DNA of 64,000 bases from Ceratotherium simum simum (lineage: Eukaryota > Chordata > Mammalia > Perissodactyla > Rhinocerotidae). The notes beneath the pieces were generated by a model. That model ran no database searches. It worked only from the letters and a program-made list of their open reading frames with translations, and was not told the origin of the DNA. A program made the translations under genes and the position numbers. Shown piece by piece: positions 23,320-34,150 of this stretch. The DNA lies in the NCBI RefSeq assembly GCF_000283155.1, contig NW_004454182.1, positions 8,219,545-8,283,544 of the forward strand, written 5' to 3'. Numbering within the stretch: the stretch's first letter is position 1; each line of letters begins with the position of its first letter.

Positions 23320-23690
23320 TGTCATTTACATTTCCTGTGGGCGTGGCTTTGGACTCCTTGACAGCAGATATTCTGCATCTGGACATCTTCCACCCGTGAC
23401 AATACCGTGCCTGGCACTTGATACGTGTTACTTAATTGAACTGACATGGCGCCTCCAACAGAACTGCTCTGTCCCCTAGGTATAATCTTTCTTTCCTCTG
23501 GAGGTGCTCCCACAGCTCTCTATAATGTGTCTGGTACATGACTTGTCGTATTCAATTGAGATTACTTGTTTGCGTAACACGCACACACATAGAATTTGCC
23601 TAATTCACCTTTATGTTACACAGAGTCCCCCAGCACTATGCCTGGTGGTGGCGGTGAATACTCTACAAATACCTGTAAATGAATAAAAAT
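23320..23690 (+). mobile_element. L2 LINE 3' fragments
   Basis: Three successive stretches resemble the L2 tail: cttggactccttgacagcag-like wording near 23350, then cctggcacttgatacgtgtt, and later cagcactatgcctggtggtg with aaatacctgtaaatgaata. Either one rearranged copy or several short ones. Confidence 0.45.
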
Positions 23691-24374
23691 AGCACTTCGA
23701 GTCTCCACTTCTCTTACACTCAGGAAGGCCTGTGGCCTAGAAATCCAGAGTAAAATTAGATTTAGTATTTAATTCATCAATAGTTGTTTCCCGTTCATTC
23801 CTACAGCCTGAGCTCCCCTGGTTTTCCTCTCCATTTCGGATCACAACGTAGCTACATCACCAGGTGCTCGAGAGGGAATTAATTGCAGGCCTGGTCCCCA
23901 TCCCTGTGGCCTCTCTGACCCTCCCACCACCACCCAAGGACCTATTACGTGGTAGGCCCACAACACCCACCAGTATTTTAAGTTCTCTCAGTGATTAGAA
24001 TGTGTCTACAAAAACCATGGGGAGTGCATGGGACTTGGACCAGACCATTTGTCACCCCATGCCCCTGGGGACAGGACATTGGTAACCTCCCTGGAGTTGG
24101 TACATCAGCTCAGCGTGATGTTGAAACTGGTGAGTGGAGCAACATGCAGGCTTCCTCCACTTCTGCTCTTGTCTTTTTCTTCCTCTCAATTGCACCAGGC
24201 AAACACCAGCCCAACCCCTGCGTGTGGCCACAGCCCACATCTTAGCCTTCGACGGGCCACAGACCGCCTTGAGAATCTGATGAAAGATACAGATCTTCAC
24301 CTCATAAACGTTTCCTATGTCTATGGGTTTCCCCCGAGTCCCTAGGTTAAGAGCCTCTGATTGAATAGAAAAGA

Positions 24375-24930
24375 GTATTAGATTTGGAGTTATAAAGATC
24401 TACATTCAAGGCCTGATTCTGCCTCTTACTAGGGTTAAAGAATGATTAAAGAAGACAATTTAGGTGATACAAACTTTAACACTTCATGAAGCGGACAGTC
24501 TCCATTCAGAGAACTGCAAAATGGGGTGGAAGGCAGGAAGCTTTTATAGGATAAAGAATAAAGAATAAGGAAGAGAAAAATAGAAAATGCCTGATTGGCT
24601 GGGGCCACATTGTCAAGTTTGATTGGGGTGAGAAGGAGCAAGGAAGTAAGCACAGAGCCCAGAGTGGGCTTGGCGTTTGGGGATTGGCTGACTGGATAGA
24701 CCGCATTTCTGGTCAAGGGGAGCATCTCCAGGGACACAAAGGTTATCTACGTTTTGATTTGCTGATGGTGCACCCTGGGCAGGAGTGGCTCCATCTTGGG
24801 CCTAGAAAGTTATTTTAACACTGGTTGTGTGACTGATCTCTCTGAGCCTCAGTTTCCACATCTGAAAATGAAGCATAATTATAGCCAGCACTGCAGGTTG
24901 TAAGGGGCCTGCCACATGACAGGTGTTGGT
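24375..24930 (+). mobile_element. MIR SINE split by an LTR
   Basis: The left half (24375-24440) contains agatttggagttataaagat and gattctgcctcttact. The right half (24821-24930) continues with ggttgtgtgactgatc, ctctgagcctcagtttccac and tctgaaaatgaagcataatt. The two halves join in MIR order at the 'CTTACTAGCTGTGTGAC' core, showing the LTR between them is an insertion. Confidence 0.7.
24443..24820 (-). mobile_element. Solo LTR inserted in a MIR
   Basis: Read on the minus strand it starts TGTTAAAATAACTTTC and ends TTTAATCA, so it has the TG...CA ends of an LTR. CCAAT boxes (plus-strand ATTGG at 24594 and 24683) lie upstream of a TATA box (TATAAAAGC, plus-strand 24540-24548). No retroviral internal region is attached. 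The family name is not recognised. Confidence 0.65.
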
Positions 24931-25049
24931 TCTAACTTCCCCATCCAAGCTCCCAGGTGTGTTGTAACCATTTTCAAGTGCCTGGTGCTATCGATTTGGC
25001 ACATGTAGGCAGCAAAGTGTTGAAGTTTCATTCTAAGTTCAGGTCTTCA

Positions 25050-25120
25050 TGCATTCACCTAAAAACATTTGTTGAGCATTTATGCTAGCCACAGTGGGAG
25101 GTGTTAGAGTGTGCAGATAC
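25050..25120 (-). mobile_element. L2 LINE tail fragment
   Basis: Antisense L2 end: gcattcacctaaaaacattt, gttgagcatttatgctagcc. It is followed by a short (TG)n run at 25120-25142. Confidence 0.5.
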
Positions 25121-25350
25121 ATGTGTGTCTGTGTGTGTGTACACCTGTTCGTGAAGGGTGTACAGAGGGCCAGCAATGACAGCCTCATGACACAAGTGCC
25201 ATCACTGCACAAATCAGTATCTAGCTGTCCCCAGCCACACCTGGATTAATTGGTGACCCATCGAAAAATAATTGCTGTGTGTTTTTAAAATGGGAGCATT
25301 GCCACCATGGTAAATATGTTTATTAGCAAGGTTAAAAACAAAGTTGGTTT

Positions 25351-25533
25351 GGGGCCAGCTGTGGCATAATGGTTGGGTTCACACGCTCTGTTTCGGGGGC
25401 CCAGGTTCATGGGTTTGGATCCCGGGCACAGACCTACACCACTCGTCAGCCATGCTGTCGCAGTGACACACATACAAAATAGAGGAAGATTGGCACAGGT
25501 GTTAGCTCAGGCCAAATCTTCCTCAGCAAAAAA
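25351..25533 (+). mobile_element. ERE SINE, short form
   Basis: Head ggggccagctgtggcataat, a B-box-like tttggatcc, and a single 3' body repeat (gttagctcaggccaaatctt) before the A tail. Target duplication aagttggttt against aagttgtttt. Many substitutions in the head suggest an old copy. Confidence 0.88.
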
Positions 25534-25846
25534 AAGTTGTTTTTTGGTAAACCAAGCTGTCTCAATCCCAGAGTCATGACCTTGTCATGTCTCCCTGACG
25601 TGTGCTAGTGACACTGTTAGACGATATTTCTTCTCTGAATCCCCGCACCTGGGCATGATAGGGCTTAGTAGGTGTTTAGTGAGTAAACACAGAAATGGTA
25701 TGCTTGCTCTGTGACTCAGGGGAGGAGAGTGTGTGGGATTATGTTTCTGAAATTCATTTCTCCTTCAAATGACAGATACAGACAAAGACTAATGCCTTCT
25801 CTGACATCTTCCTATCAGGAGGAATCAACGTGGATGTTCCTTTCTT

Positions 25847-26097
25847 TCTTTCTTTCTTTCTTTTGTGAGGAAGATTAGCCCTGAGCTAACATCTGTTGCC
25901 AATCCTCCTCTTTTTGCTAAGGAAGATTGGCCCTGGGCTAACATCTGTGCCCATCTTCCTCCACTTTATATGGGACGCTGCCACAGCATGGCTTGACAAG
26001 CAGTGTGTCAGTGCACGCCCAGGATCTGAACCTACGGGCCCTGGGCCACCACAGCGGAGCGCACAAACTTAACCACTGTGCCACCGGGCCAGTCCCT
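25847..26097 (-). mobile_element. ERE SINE, reverse orientation
   Basis: On the plus strand it runs from the pyrimidine-rich (TTTC)n tail complement through caatcctcctctttttgct and gcatggcttgacaagcag to gccaccgggccagtccc. Target duplication ggatgttcctttcttt (from 25832) against tgatgttcctttcttt (26097-26112), one mismatch. The adjoining (TTTC)n has grown to five or six units. Confidence 0.93.
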
Positions 26098-26112
26098 GAT
26101 GTTCCTTTCTTT

Positions 26113-27008
26113 AACACATATGCATCATAGCGGGTTGCCTCTTCTCCATCATGTGCAGTTCAAAGGTCAACAGAAACAGGTCTTAAGGACAGCGGCTTTT
26201 GAAACCCAAGACGGGTGCAGAAGGCCAAGCAGGAACATCTTGTCTTCCACAGTGAGGTGAGGCTTCATTGGGAGCATCACTCCTTAGGAGTAACCACTCC
26301 TTCCTAACCACTTCAAGAAGGCGCCCGGGCATATATGCCCATGGCAGTATAGGTTTCCCTGCCTACCTTTTTCACTGAAGATCCCATGTCTAGGACAGAT
26401 TCAGGCCAGCATTGAAATCTGCCCAATCTTTCTATCTTTTGCCTTCTTGGTTCTTCTGCTACTTCACTAGAGAGTCTAAACACGGGGTCCTCCTCCAGGT
26501 TCCTGAGCCTGGAGATGTGACTGGCATTGGCAACGAAGGAGTGAGACAGGTTGTGATAATTCGGGGCCTCCGAGAAACAGCAGCCAAGAATTTGATTAGG
26601 TAGCTGGAGAAAGGTAGGATTGCCATCGGACTATAATACAAGTCTGAGTTTGAGAAGGAGAAGAAGGAAGGTGGGGTGGAAGATTTCTTGGCTCCCGGGC
26701 AGTCTAAGGAAAGTTCTGCAAGGCCAAAGGGAGTCCTGAGACTAAGTCGCCAGTCAGAGGAGTCCCGTGTCTCCCAGGAAGGGGCCTGTTCCACACTGGA
26801 GCAGCCTGCGGGAAGGGTGACCTCAGCAAAGGCAGAGATGGATTTCAGAGCAGAGCACAGCAGCTGGTGCCCTGGCCCAATTATGCCCCCTGAAGTTGGA
26901 GGTCTGCGAGGTGTATTCTCATGGCCGCCCTCAGTCCCGTGTCCAGAAGGACTGAGGAACTGTGACTCAAATATACAGCTATGTATTGGGGGAGGGGAGG
27001 TTGGTGAG
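26113..27008. other. Unassigned sequence with a 202-codon chance frame
   Basis: The minus-strand frame at 26459-27067 is the longest frame free of unknown bases. Its start codon lies inside the adjacent ERE tail fragment and it matches no known protein, so it is not called a gene. No other feature recognised. Confidence 0.4.
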
Positions 27009-27078
27009 GGAAAAAAAAAAAGAGAGGAAGATTGGCAACAGATGTTAGCGTGAATCTTTCCTGGCAAAAAAATAAAAT
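27009..27078 (+). mobile_element. ERE SINE tail fragment
   Basis: Only the last body repeat (ggaagattggcaacagatgt) and the A-rich tail remain. It directly precedes the AMD1 retrocopy. Confidence 0.7.
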
Positions 27079-27114
27079 AAAGTTAATATAAAATTATAGC
27101 CAAAAAAAGAGGAA

Positions 27115-30100
27115 TCTGAACTTTAGGAACACAGTGGGAACAATCCGTGGCAGTGGCAGGAGAAGAGATTTAATGTAGTTGATTTTCTTTGGTCGTTGGT
27201 CGTTTGCTAGTCTCATCGCGATGGAAGCCACACAGTTTTTTGAAGGGACCGAGAGGCTGCCGGAGGTTTGGTTCTCCAGGCAGCAACCCAACACAAACCA
27301 AGGATCTGGGGATCAACGCACCATCCCAGTGGGACATACTTTTGAAGGATGTGCAATGTTCATTTACAAGTGTAACAAAAACTGGCAAGCAGGAAGCTTC
27401 TGTACTCACTGAGAGTAGCATGTTTGTCTCCAGGAGACGTTTCATTTTGAAGACATGTGGTACCACCCTCTTGCTGGAAACACTGCTTCCCCTGTTGAAA
27501 CTTGCTAGGGCTTGTTGTTGGTTTGACTCCATTCAAAGCTTCTTTTGCTCTCAAGAATTTCACGAAGCCTTCTCACCAAGGGTACCCACACCAGAATGTC
27601 TAGGAAGAAATAGAGTTTCTTAATGCAATTTTCCCAAATGGAGCAGCATATTGTATGGGACAGGAATTCTGATGGTTGGTACTTCTGTACTTGGTCACAG
27701 AGAGTCAGGTAATCAGTCAACGGGATCAAACCCCGGAAATTCTGCTGAGTGAGCTTGACCTAGCAGTTATGGACCATGAAAGATGGTGTGACTGCAAAGG
27801 ATGTCATTGTGAGAGTGGAATTCGTGATCTGATACCAGGTTCTGTCATTGATGCCACACTGTTCAATACTTGTGGGTATTCAGTGAATGGAAAGAAATCA
27901 GAGGGAACTTACTGGACTATTCACATCACTCCAGAACTAGAATTTTTTTGTTAGCTTTGAAACAAACAAATCAGAACCTCCTAGGATGACTTGATCAGAA
28001 AAGTTGTGAAAGTCTTCAAGCCAGGAAAATTTGTGACCACTCTGTGTGTAAATCAGAGTTCTAAATGTTGCACAGTGCTTTTTTCACTCCAGAAAACTAA
28101 CGGTTTGAAACGTCTTGATTGCCAGAATGCTATGTTCAATGATTACGATTTTGTTTTTACCGATTTTGCTAAGAAGCAGCAACAGCAGCAGAGATGATGA
28201 AGAAAAATGAAGGAAAAACACAAAAAGAGAACATACATAGAAGAAGGTGGTGGCTGCTTTTGATACTTGGGGTCATGCTTTTCATAACCACCAGCTTGTA
28301 GCTGCAGAAAGTGCTAGATGTAATGATATCGTAATCATTTTGAATTGTATGCATTATTATATCAAGGAGTTAGATATCTTGCAGGAATGCCATCTTCAGT
28401 GTTTAGGTATCCTATGCCACTCTTGCTGTGAAATCGAAGTGCACGCAGAAAAAACTTTTTACTATATGAAACTTGACAACACTTGTGAAAACAATTCAAT
28501 TTGGTTTATGTGGTGTAATGTTTCTCCAAGTTTCATCCAAAATTCCCTACAGACAAGGCTTTTGTCCTCGTTAGGTGTTGGCCTCAGCCTAACCATCTGG
28601 GACTGTTCTATTAAATTGCTGCCAGGATTTTACATCCAGTTACCTCCACTTTCTAGAATGTATTCTCTACTAATGTTATTGAAACTAATTTGTACTTTAT
28701 GAGGATGTTTTTTGCAACAGCAATTAAAGGTATTCTTCTACAAGTCAAGTCCTTTTAAGAAAATGATTGTGGTTATCCATTTTTTGTATTACTGTTTTAA
28801 CATTATGGCTTCCTGCACATCTGTTCCTGTAATTGATTTCGTTCCTCACCAGGGTGTCTCAAGAAAGCGATACACTGTTACACTGTGGGTTTATGCTAAT
28901 CTTATACCCCAGAGACGGAAGAAGAATGGACCCTGAACTTAATTTTCTTTTAAGGTCAAGGGAGTTTGGTCTCTTTTTATTGGCATGGGCTCTTCCAGGA
29001 GATAGTGACAAAAATAAACTTCTTGTGTTTGTTAGCAAGGAAGGTACATAGATTGATATTAGTATATGTTGGCAGAACTGTATGGGAAGTGTGTGCCATT
29101 CTGTGCTCCTTAGTAAATGAGATTAGCTTCTTGTGAGTACCATGCCTTCACTAATGTGCTAAGTAGTAGTATCAAAGAATTGTTATCGTTACGTTTATCA
29201 GCAAGGAGATTTAAGATAAAGGTTGTATTGGATTCAATAAGTCACGTCAGCTCGGATCATTCACGTTAACTTTTATTTTAGCAGCTATTTCCACTAATGT
29301 CGATTAATATACCAAAAACTTTGGTTCAAAGCAGAATCAATGTCTTTGGCATCTTGTGACGTGTGACGGATGTGATGGTGTTCTGACTTCATCTGGTCCT
29401 GTTACTGGTGTTTCTTTCACCATGGTTTCATAGGCTCAAGTGAATGACTGCCCATAATGACAACATTTCAGGTTATTCAGACCTACACAGTGAAGCAGAA
29501 TGCTATCTATAAAACTTAATGCACAAAATTCCAAAATGGTCAATGGGGAATGACTAGAAATACAGGCTTTCAAGAGCTGGCATCTTTTAGATATATTTGC
29601 AAATACCGTGAGATTTAAGCAGCTGAGAAAACAGCAAAGTTGACTAAATTTTGTATTTCTTCCTGTCCTCAGGAAATTTTTTTGATCCTTTCTGGAATGA
29701 TGCAGTGATGTTTTTGCTCCTTCCGTATTTATAAACGAAACACTTTTTTTAGCGTTTCTAAACATAAAATCTACTTAGTTTGAAATCAAGTGATTGGAAC
29801 ACTTTTGGCTTTTATTTTAAGCACATTGTTGATTCAAAGTTTATAGAAGAAGCTTTCAATCAATGGATTAGTTGGATTCTGTAACTGGCACACAGTACCT
29901 AACGTTTCAGTGCTGTTTTGAGGACCGATGCTCAAAGTGGATTTTGTTCTTAAACGGTGTCCCAGTAGATTTGATGACATTTGTTGGCTTGAGGTCTGAT
30001 TTTTTTTCCTAATAGATTTAAGATTTCTATAGAACGTTGAAAAACTGCACAAATTTATGTGAAACAAAGCCTAGGAAAATAAAAACTGTAGATTGACTAT

Positions 30101-30245
30101 TAATCTAAATTAATCTTAGTATGTATCATAGAGGAGGGAAAATTTTGGTTCCATAATTTCTCTCTTCATTGTGTTGAACTTAAACCAGTTGAAATGTATT
30201 TCTATATCACAATTTAGGCTTCAATAAAAGTTTGCTTAGTCCATT
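27115..30245 (+). pseudogene. AMD1P: Processed pseudogene of S-adenosylmethionine decarboxylase (AMD1)
   Basis: AMD1 encodes the pyruvoyl enzyme that supplies decarboxylated S-adenosylmethionine for spermidine and spermine synthesis. Here the coding-like part runs from ATG at 27221 to TGA at about 28198 without introns. Recognisable blocks in order include [18 protein letters not shown], the proenzyme cleavage Glu-Ser-Ser (27411-27419), the KTCG block with its conserved Cys (27456-27458), [26 protein letters not shown] and the C-terminal FAKKQQQQQ. It is broken by a frameshift near 27330, further frame disruption around 27560-27660, and a stop near 27953, so no enzyme can be made. About 100 bases of 5' UTR precede it, and a long 3' UTR follows to an AATAAA at 30223-30228. 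That fits a reverse-transcribed copy of the long AMD1 mRNA. No clear A tail remains, and both outer edges are approximate. Confidence 0.93.
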
Positions 30246-30539
30246 GCCTAGTGACAAGACAAAAACCCCAGATAATTTCAGTATATATGACACAACCACC
30301 TTTTAAATAGGCAAAGCAAATATTATTTTTATTTTGCAGATGAGGAGACAAAACTCAGAGAGATGGAGTAGAAAGGTGGATTTGCTGTGAATTTAATGAA
30401 GCTTTATCTTCAGAGCTCCTCATTAGCACTGACACCTTCTTCCAAGGCCCTACGAGGGGCCCAGAATCATGGTCACGTGGTCATATGTTGTGTAAATTTT
30501 CAGAGGTAGGATATCTTGCAATTGGTTAAGCTTACGGTA

Positions 30540-30690
30540 CTTTTTTTTCATCATTATATTTCCATTTCTGTGTAGACTACATCATGTTCACCACCCAAAG
30601 ATGTTACCATCCCTCACTGTACACATGTACTGTACTTTTTAACCCCAAACTGACTCTCTCCCACACTTCCCAATTTCTGGTCATGTTAGC
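30540..30690 (-). mobile_element. L1 3' end fragment
   Basis: Antisense equid-type L1 3' text: tctgtgtagactacatcatg, ttcaccacccaaagatgtta, ccatccctcactgtacacat. It matches the related fragment at 53.1-53.3 kb. Confidence 0.65.
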
Positions 30691-30924
30691 ACACTTCTCA
30701 AATTCTCCTAAATTTGTCTCCTTGGGCTTTCCTTTTCCTTTGTCCCTTACCTCAGTCATCAAGTCCTGTGGACTCATCTTGGCCATGTTTGTAAATTCAT
30801 TCCTACCTGGTCTCTCCTTATCCCAAGAATCCCAAGCCATCCCATTACATGTCTCCAGGGAATAGTCTGTTAGCTGTTTTGTCTTCCTTAAACACATTGT
30901 TTAACACATTGTTTCAGTTACATT

Positions 30925-31160
30925 GGTAATAATAGTATCATACATTAAATGCTTACTATATCAAGTGTTTTAGTAGAAGCTTTAAACACATTACCTCATT
31001 TAACTCTTTCAACCCTATAAATTAATGCTACTGTTACACACATTCTACAGATGAGGAAACTAAATCTCAGCAAGTTTATGTTTCTCAGAGTCATACAGCT
31101 AACACAGAATATGGCGTTGAACTCATATCTTGCCTAACTCCAAAGTTTGTCATGCTATGT
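30925..31160 (-). mobile_element. MIR SINE
   Basis: Reverse-complement MIR: aaatgcttactatatcaagt, cacattacctcatttaactc, ctacagatgaggaaactaaa, agagtcatacagctaacaca. Confidence 0.75.
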
Positions 31161-31189
31161 ATGCACTAAAAAATCTACAAGAGTCTCCT

Positions 31190-31800
31190 GTTACTTATCA
31201 GGTCAAATCTAGCATCCTTGTTCAACATCCAGTGTCTCCATAATCTAGCTTCCTCCATCTGCCTAGGTTACTGCCTTCTACTCTCCAGAGTGGTATCCTT
31301 CTTCTTAATTGCCCCCGCCTTCCTATGTAGTGGGTGGAGCACAGACATTGAATTATGATTCTGACATTTAATGCTTCTCTAAATTTGAGTTCTCTTATTT
31401 GTAAAATACCCACCTCATAATCCCAGGATTGCTGTAAATTGGATTAGATATTACAAATGGAAATGGCCTGGCATGATGCAAGGCACGTAATAGGTGCATA
31501 ATAAATAGACTCCGCTGTGACTGTTACTATTATTTCTGCCTCTGTGCCTTTGTTCATGATATTTCCCATGTATGAAATGCTTGTCGTTCCTATTGCTCTA
31601 GCCTAACAGTTCTTGAAGGCCAAATCCCGTCTTTATTAAACCTTCCCCTTTATTCCAGCACACATTGATCTCTCCCCTCTACAATTATGAATGCACTTTT
31701 TATAATGACTAGATGACTGGTATTATATACTACCTTATTCTGAAATGGTTTCATGTAAATAAATCTCACACATTACTTGTGAACTCACTTGTATTTCTTC
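31190..31800 (+). mobile_element. L2 LINE interrupted by a MIR
   Basis: The left part (aaatctagcatccttgttca, cataatctagcttcctcc, ctaggttactgccttctact) and the right part (gcctctgtgcctttgttcat, tatgaaatgcttgtcgttcc, aaatcccgtctttattaaac) are in L2 sense order, separated by the MIR at 31325-31535. Confidence 0.65.
31325..31535 (+). mobile_element. MIR SINE nested in L2
   Basis: Sense MIR from tagtgggtggagcacagaca through cttatttgtaaaatacccac and tgctgtaaattggattagat to aggcacgtaataggtgcata. Confidence 0.65.
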
Positions 31801-32850
31801 TGTTCTCATCTTTCTGTTCTCATCTCAAAGCTCCTGGCAATGTGCACCAGAGTGATTTGTTAATTGACTGATGGGGAAATTTAAACATTACGAGAAGTTT
31901 GAGAGAAAAAAGAACAAATTGGATATTATCTTGTTTGATTTGATTTAGCAACCAATGGTTTCTGGTAGGTTATCCTGCAAGAGGCCTGAACCAGGAGGGG
32001 AGGTTCAGAAAAATAGTTGGTGCCAACTGCGGTACAGGGAAAGAGAACAGTAGATCTCTGTATTATTGAGCACTTACTTTAAAATTCTTTCTCTTAAAGA
32101 AGAGATAGATCCAAGAGGAAATGACTTGAGATCCATTTTCAGGGAACGGTACTGAAAGAGACACAAATGGTGTCTCTTGGTTGGGTGAAGATGTAGCGGG
32201 CTGGAAATAATGCAGAGGGTATCCAGGGCATTCACGTTTGCAAATGACATAGAAAAAACAGGAAGCACATTTAAACAGAAAAACAGGAGGTTACATTAAA
32301 GAAGTGAGATTGTGGCTGATGCAAGAGTAAAAGGAAAAGCCTTACATGAACTCAGACCCAGGAAATTGGGTCATGGAAAGCCAGAAGCATTGCTTAACTA
32401 GCTACTAATGAAGGAAATTAGATAAACATACTATTTTGAAAGAAACCAGATTATGTTTATGAATGATCTGAAAGAAGTGTAAAGGGCCGGATAGGGATGC
32501 TTTCTTTTGGTTGCTGAGATTGAGTCACACCAAAGAGCCCATTTTGCTGTATTCATGAATTGCCAAAATAGGGAGAGCTCTTGATAGGCTTATGAACTCT
32601 GATGGGTGGGACTGGCCACTGTAGATGGACAAAAGTAAATTGAAAGGAGAGTATGTATCCATGGCTTTCAACCTCCTTCTTATTCTGCTCAGGGGATGTC
32701 GATTATATTACCTACAGTGAAGGCGGAGTAAGCGGTAGGAGTGTCATCCATCGCTTGTAGGGCACCATCTTTGACCACTTGTGCAACAAGGCTACTTACT
32801 CTAAAGACCCTGCAAGTCTCTAACTTGTTCAACTTAAAGGATAAGAGGAA
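31801..32850. other. Unassigned non-genic sequence
   Basis: No gene, RNA gene or repeat recognised. Confidence 0.4.
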
Positions 32851-33115
32851 TGTATTAGCCAGGTCTGCTAACTGCTATATCAAACAATCCCAGAACTCTA
32901 ATGGCTCACCTCATAGTCCCATCAGGTGTCACAGGTGGCCTTCCACATAATAATTCAGGGACACAGCTCCTCTCATGCAGTTCTGCCATCTTCAACACCA
33001 GGTTTCAAGATCATCCAATTAGCAATTGGGGGAAGTGAAAAGAGAACTCGCTTAGCCCCTAAGTGGCAGTATCACTTCCACTATATTCCATTCTTGTATG
33101 GCCTCACCTAGATGC
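32850..33115 (+). mobile_element. Possible MLT1-like LTR fragment
   Basis: The words gtattagccaggtctgctaa, aacaatcccagaactctaat, ggctcacctcatag and gggacacagctcctctcatg follow the style of MaLR/MLT1 LTRs. Subfamily and ends are uncertain. Confidence 0.35.
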
Positions 33116-34019
33116 AACGGTGACTGGGAAATTAATTTGACTGTGTTCCTAGGAGGGTGTTATAGGCTTGGTGAGTCGATCTCTGTGGAGGAAACTACAG
33201 GAGTGGGTTGGATAAAAAAAAAAATCCAGGCAATGATTAATATTCTTCTACCAATCAACATGCCTATAAACATGGAATGATTTAACTTTCTGTTTCAAAC
33301 AGATGTTTTGGGTTGTGTTGACCCAAAAAGCATATGAGATCCATATGAATGGATCCATAAAAGCGTTTGAGTAAATGACGATTGTGAAAATTTATTTGTT
33401 GAATGTATGCTTTACTAAGTTAATGAAGCTTCTATAGTGATACGGTGGGAGCTAATTCTGCCCCACCAAGAAATAAAGAAATAAAAGGAAATCCAACAAG
33501 CAGAAATGAGAAAGGAACTATGAAAATTAATCATTTAGCCACCAATTACAGCATATACTGAGCGACAAAAAATACAGAACATTGAAATAGTTGAACTCCA
33601 GTGACTTCAAAGCTCCATAACGGCATCAAGGTGACATTCCATCTTAAAGGTTTATTGTCATTGTTTTAGGTCTCCAAACCACTTTCAGATTGAAGGAAAT
33701 TATCAAGCTTTTCCTGCAAGTAGCCTACGTACAAAGTTGAGGTGTTTTACAGAACTTTTAAGGGTAGATTTGAGATTTTAAAAAAAGACCATTAAGATTT
33801 AGCTTACGTAGATAGAAAAGGTCATTCTCAAGCAATTGCACGAGGGATATGAGTTGGAAATAAAGACTAGAGCTCTTTATCCACGGTGGAGAAAATTTTC
33901 AGAATCTCCTCCTGGAAGACAGGCAGACTTACTTGAAGACATTAGCCTGATAACCATGTTTTTTCCCTCAGAGTCCTCAGGTAAGAGAAAAGATGTCTCA
34001 GCTCTAAATTCACAGAGTT
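33116..34019. other. Unassigned non-genic sequence
   Basis: Nothing recognisable apart from AT-leaning composition. A 75-codon plus frame at 33836-34063 has no known domain. Confidence 0.4.
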
Positions 34020-34150
34020 TTATGGTAGAAAGATGTCATCAAATTAATGCCCATCTTAACTAGAAGGAGGTAAAGTCTCCAAGCAGTAAAATGATTTGCC
34101 CAAGGTCACAGGTGGAATGGATAGTCCAATTCTATTCCATAAAGAGACAC
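34020..34150 (-). mobile_element. MIR-like SINE fragment
   Basis: The words aggaggtaaagtctccaagc, aaatgatttgcccaaggtca and caggtggaatgg follow the reverse-complement MIR core. A related ancient family with a similar core cannot be excluded. Confidence 0.5.
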
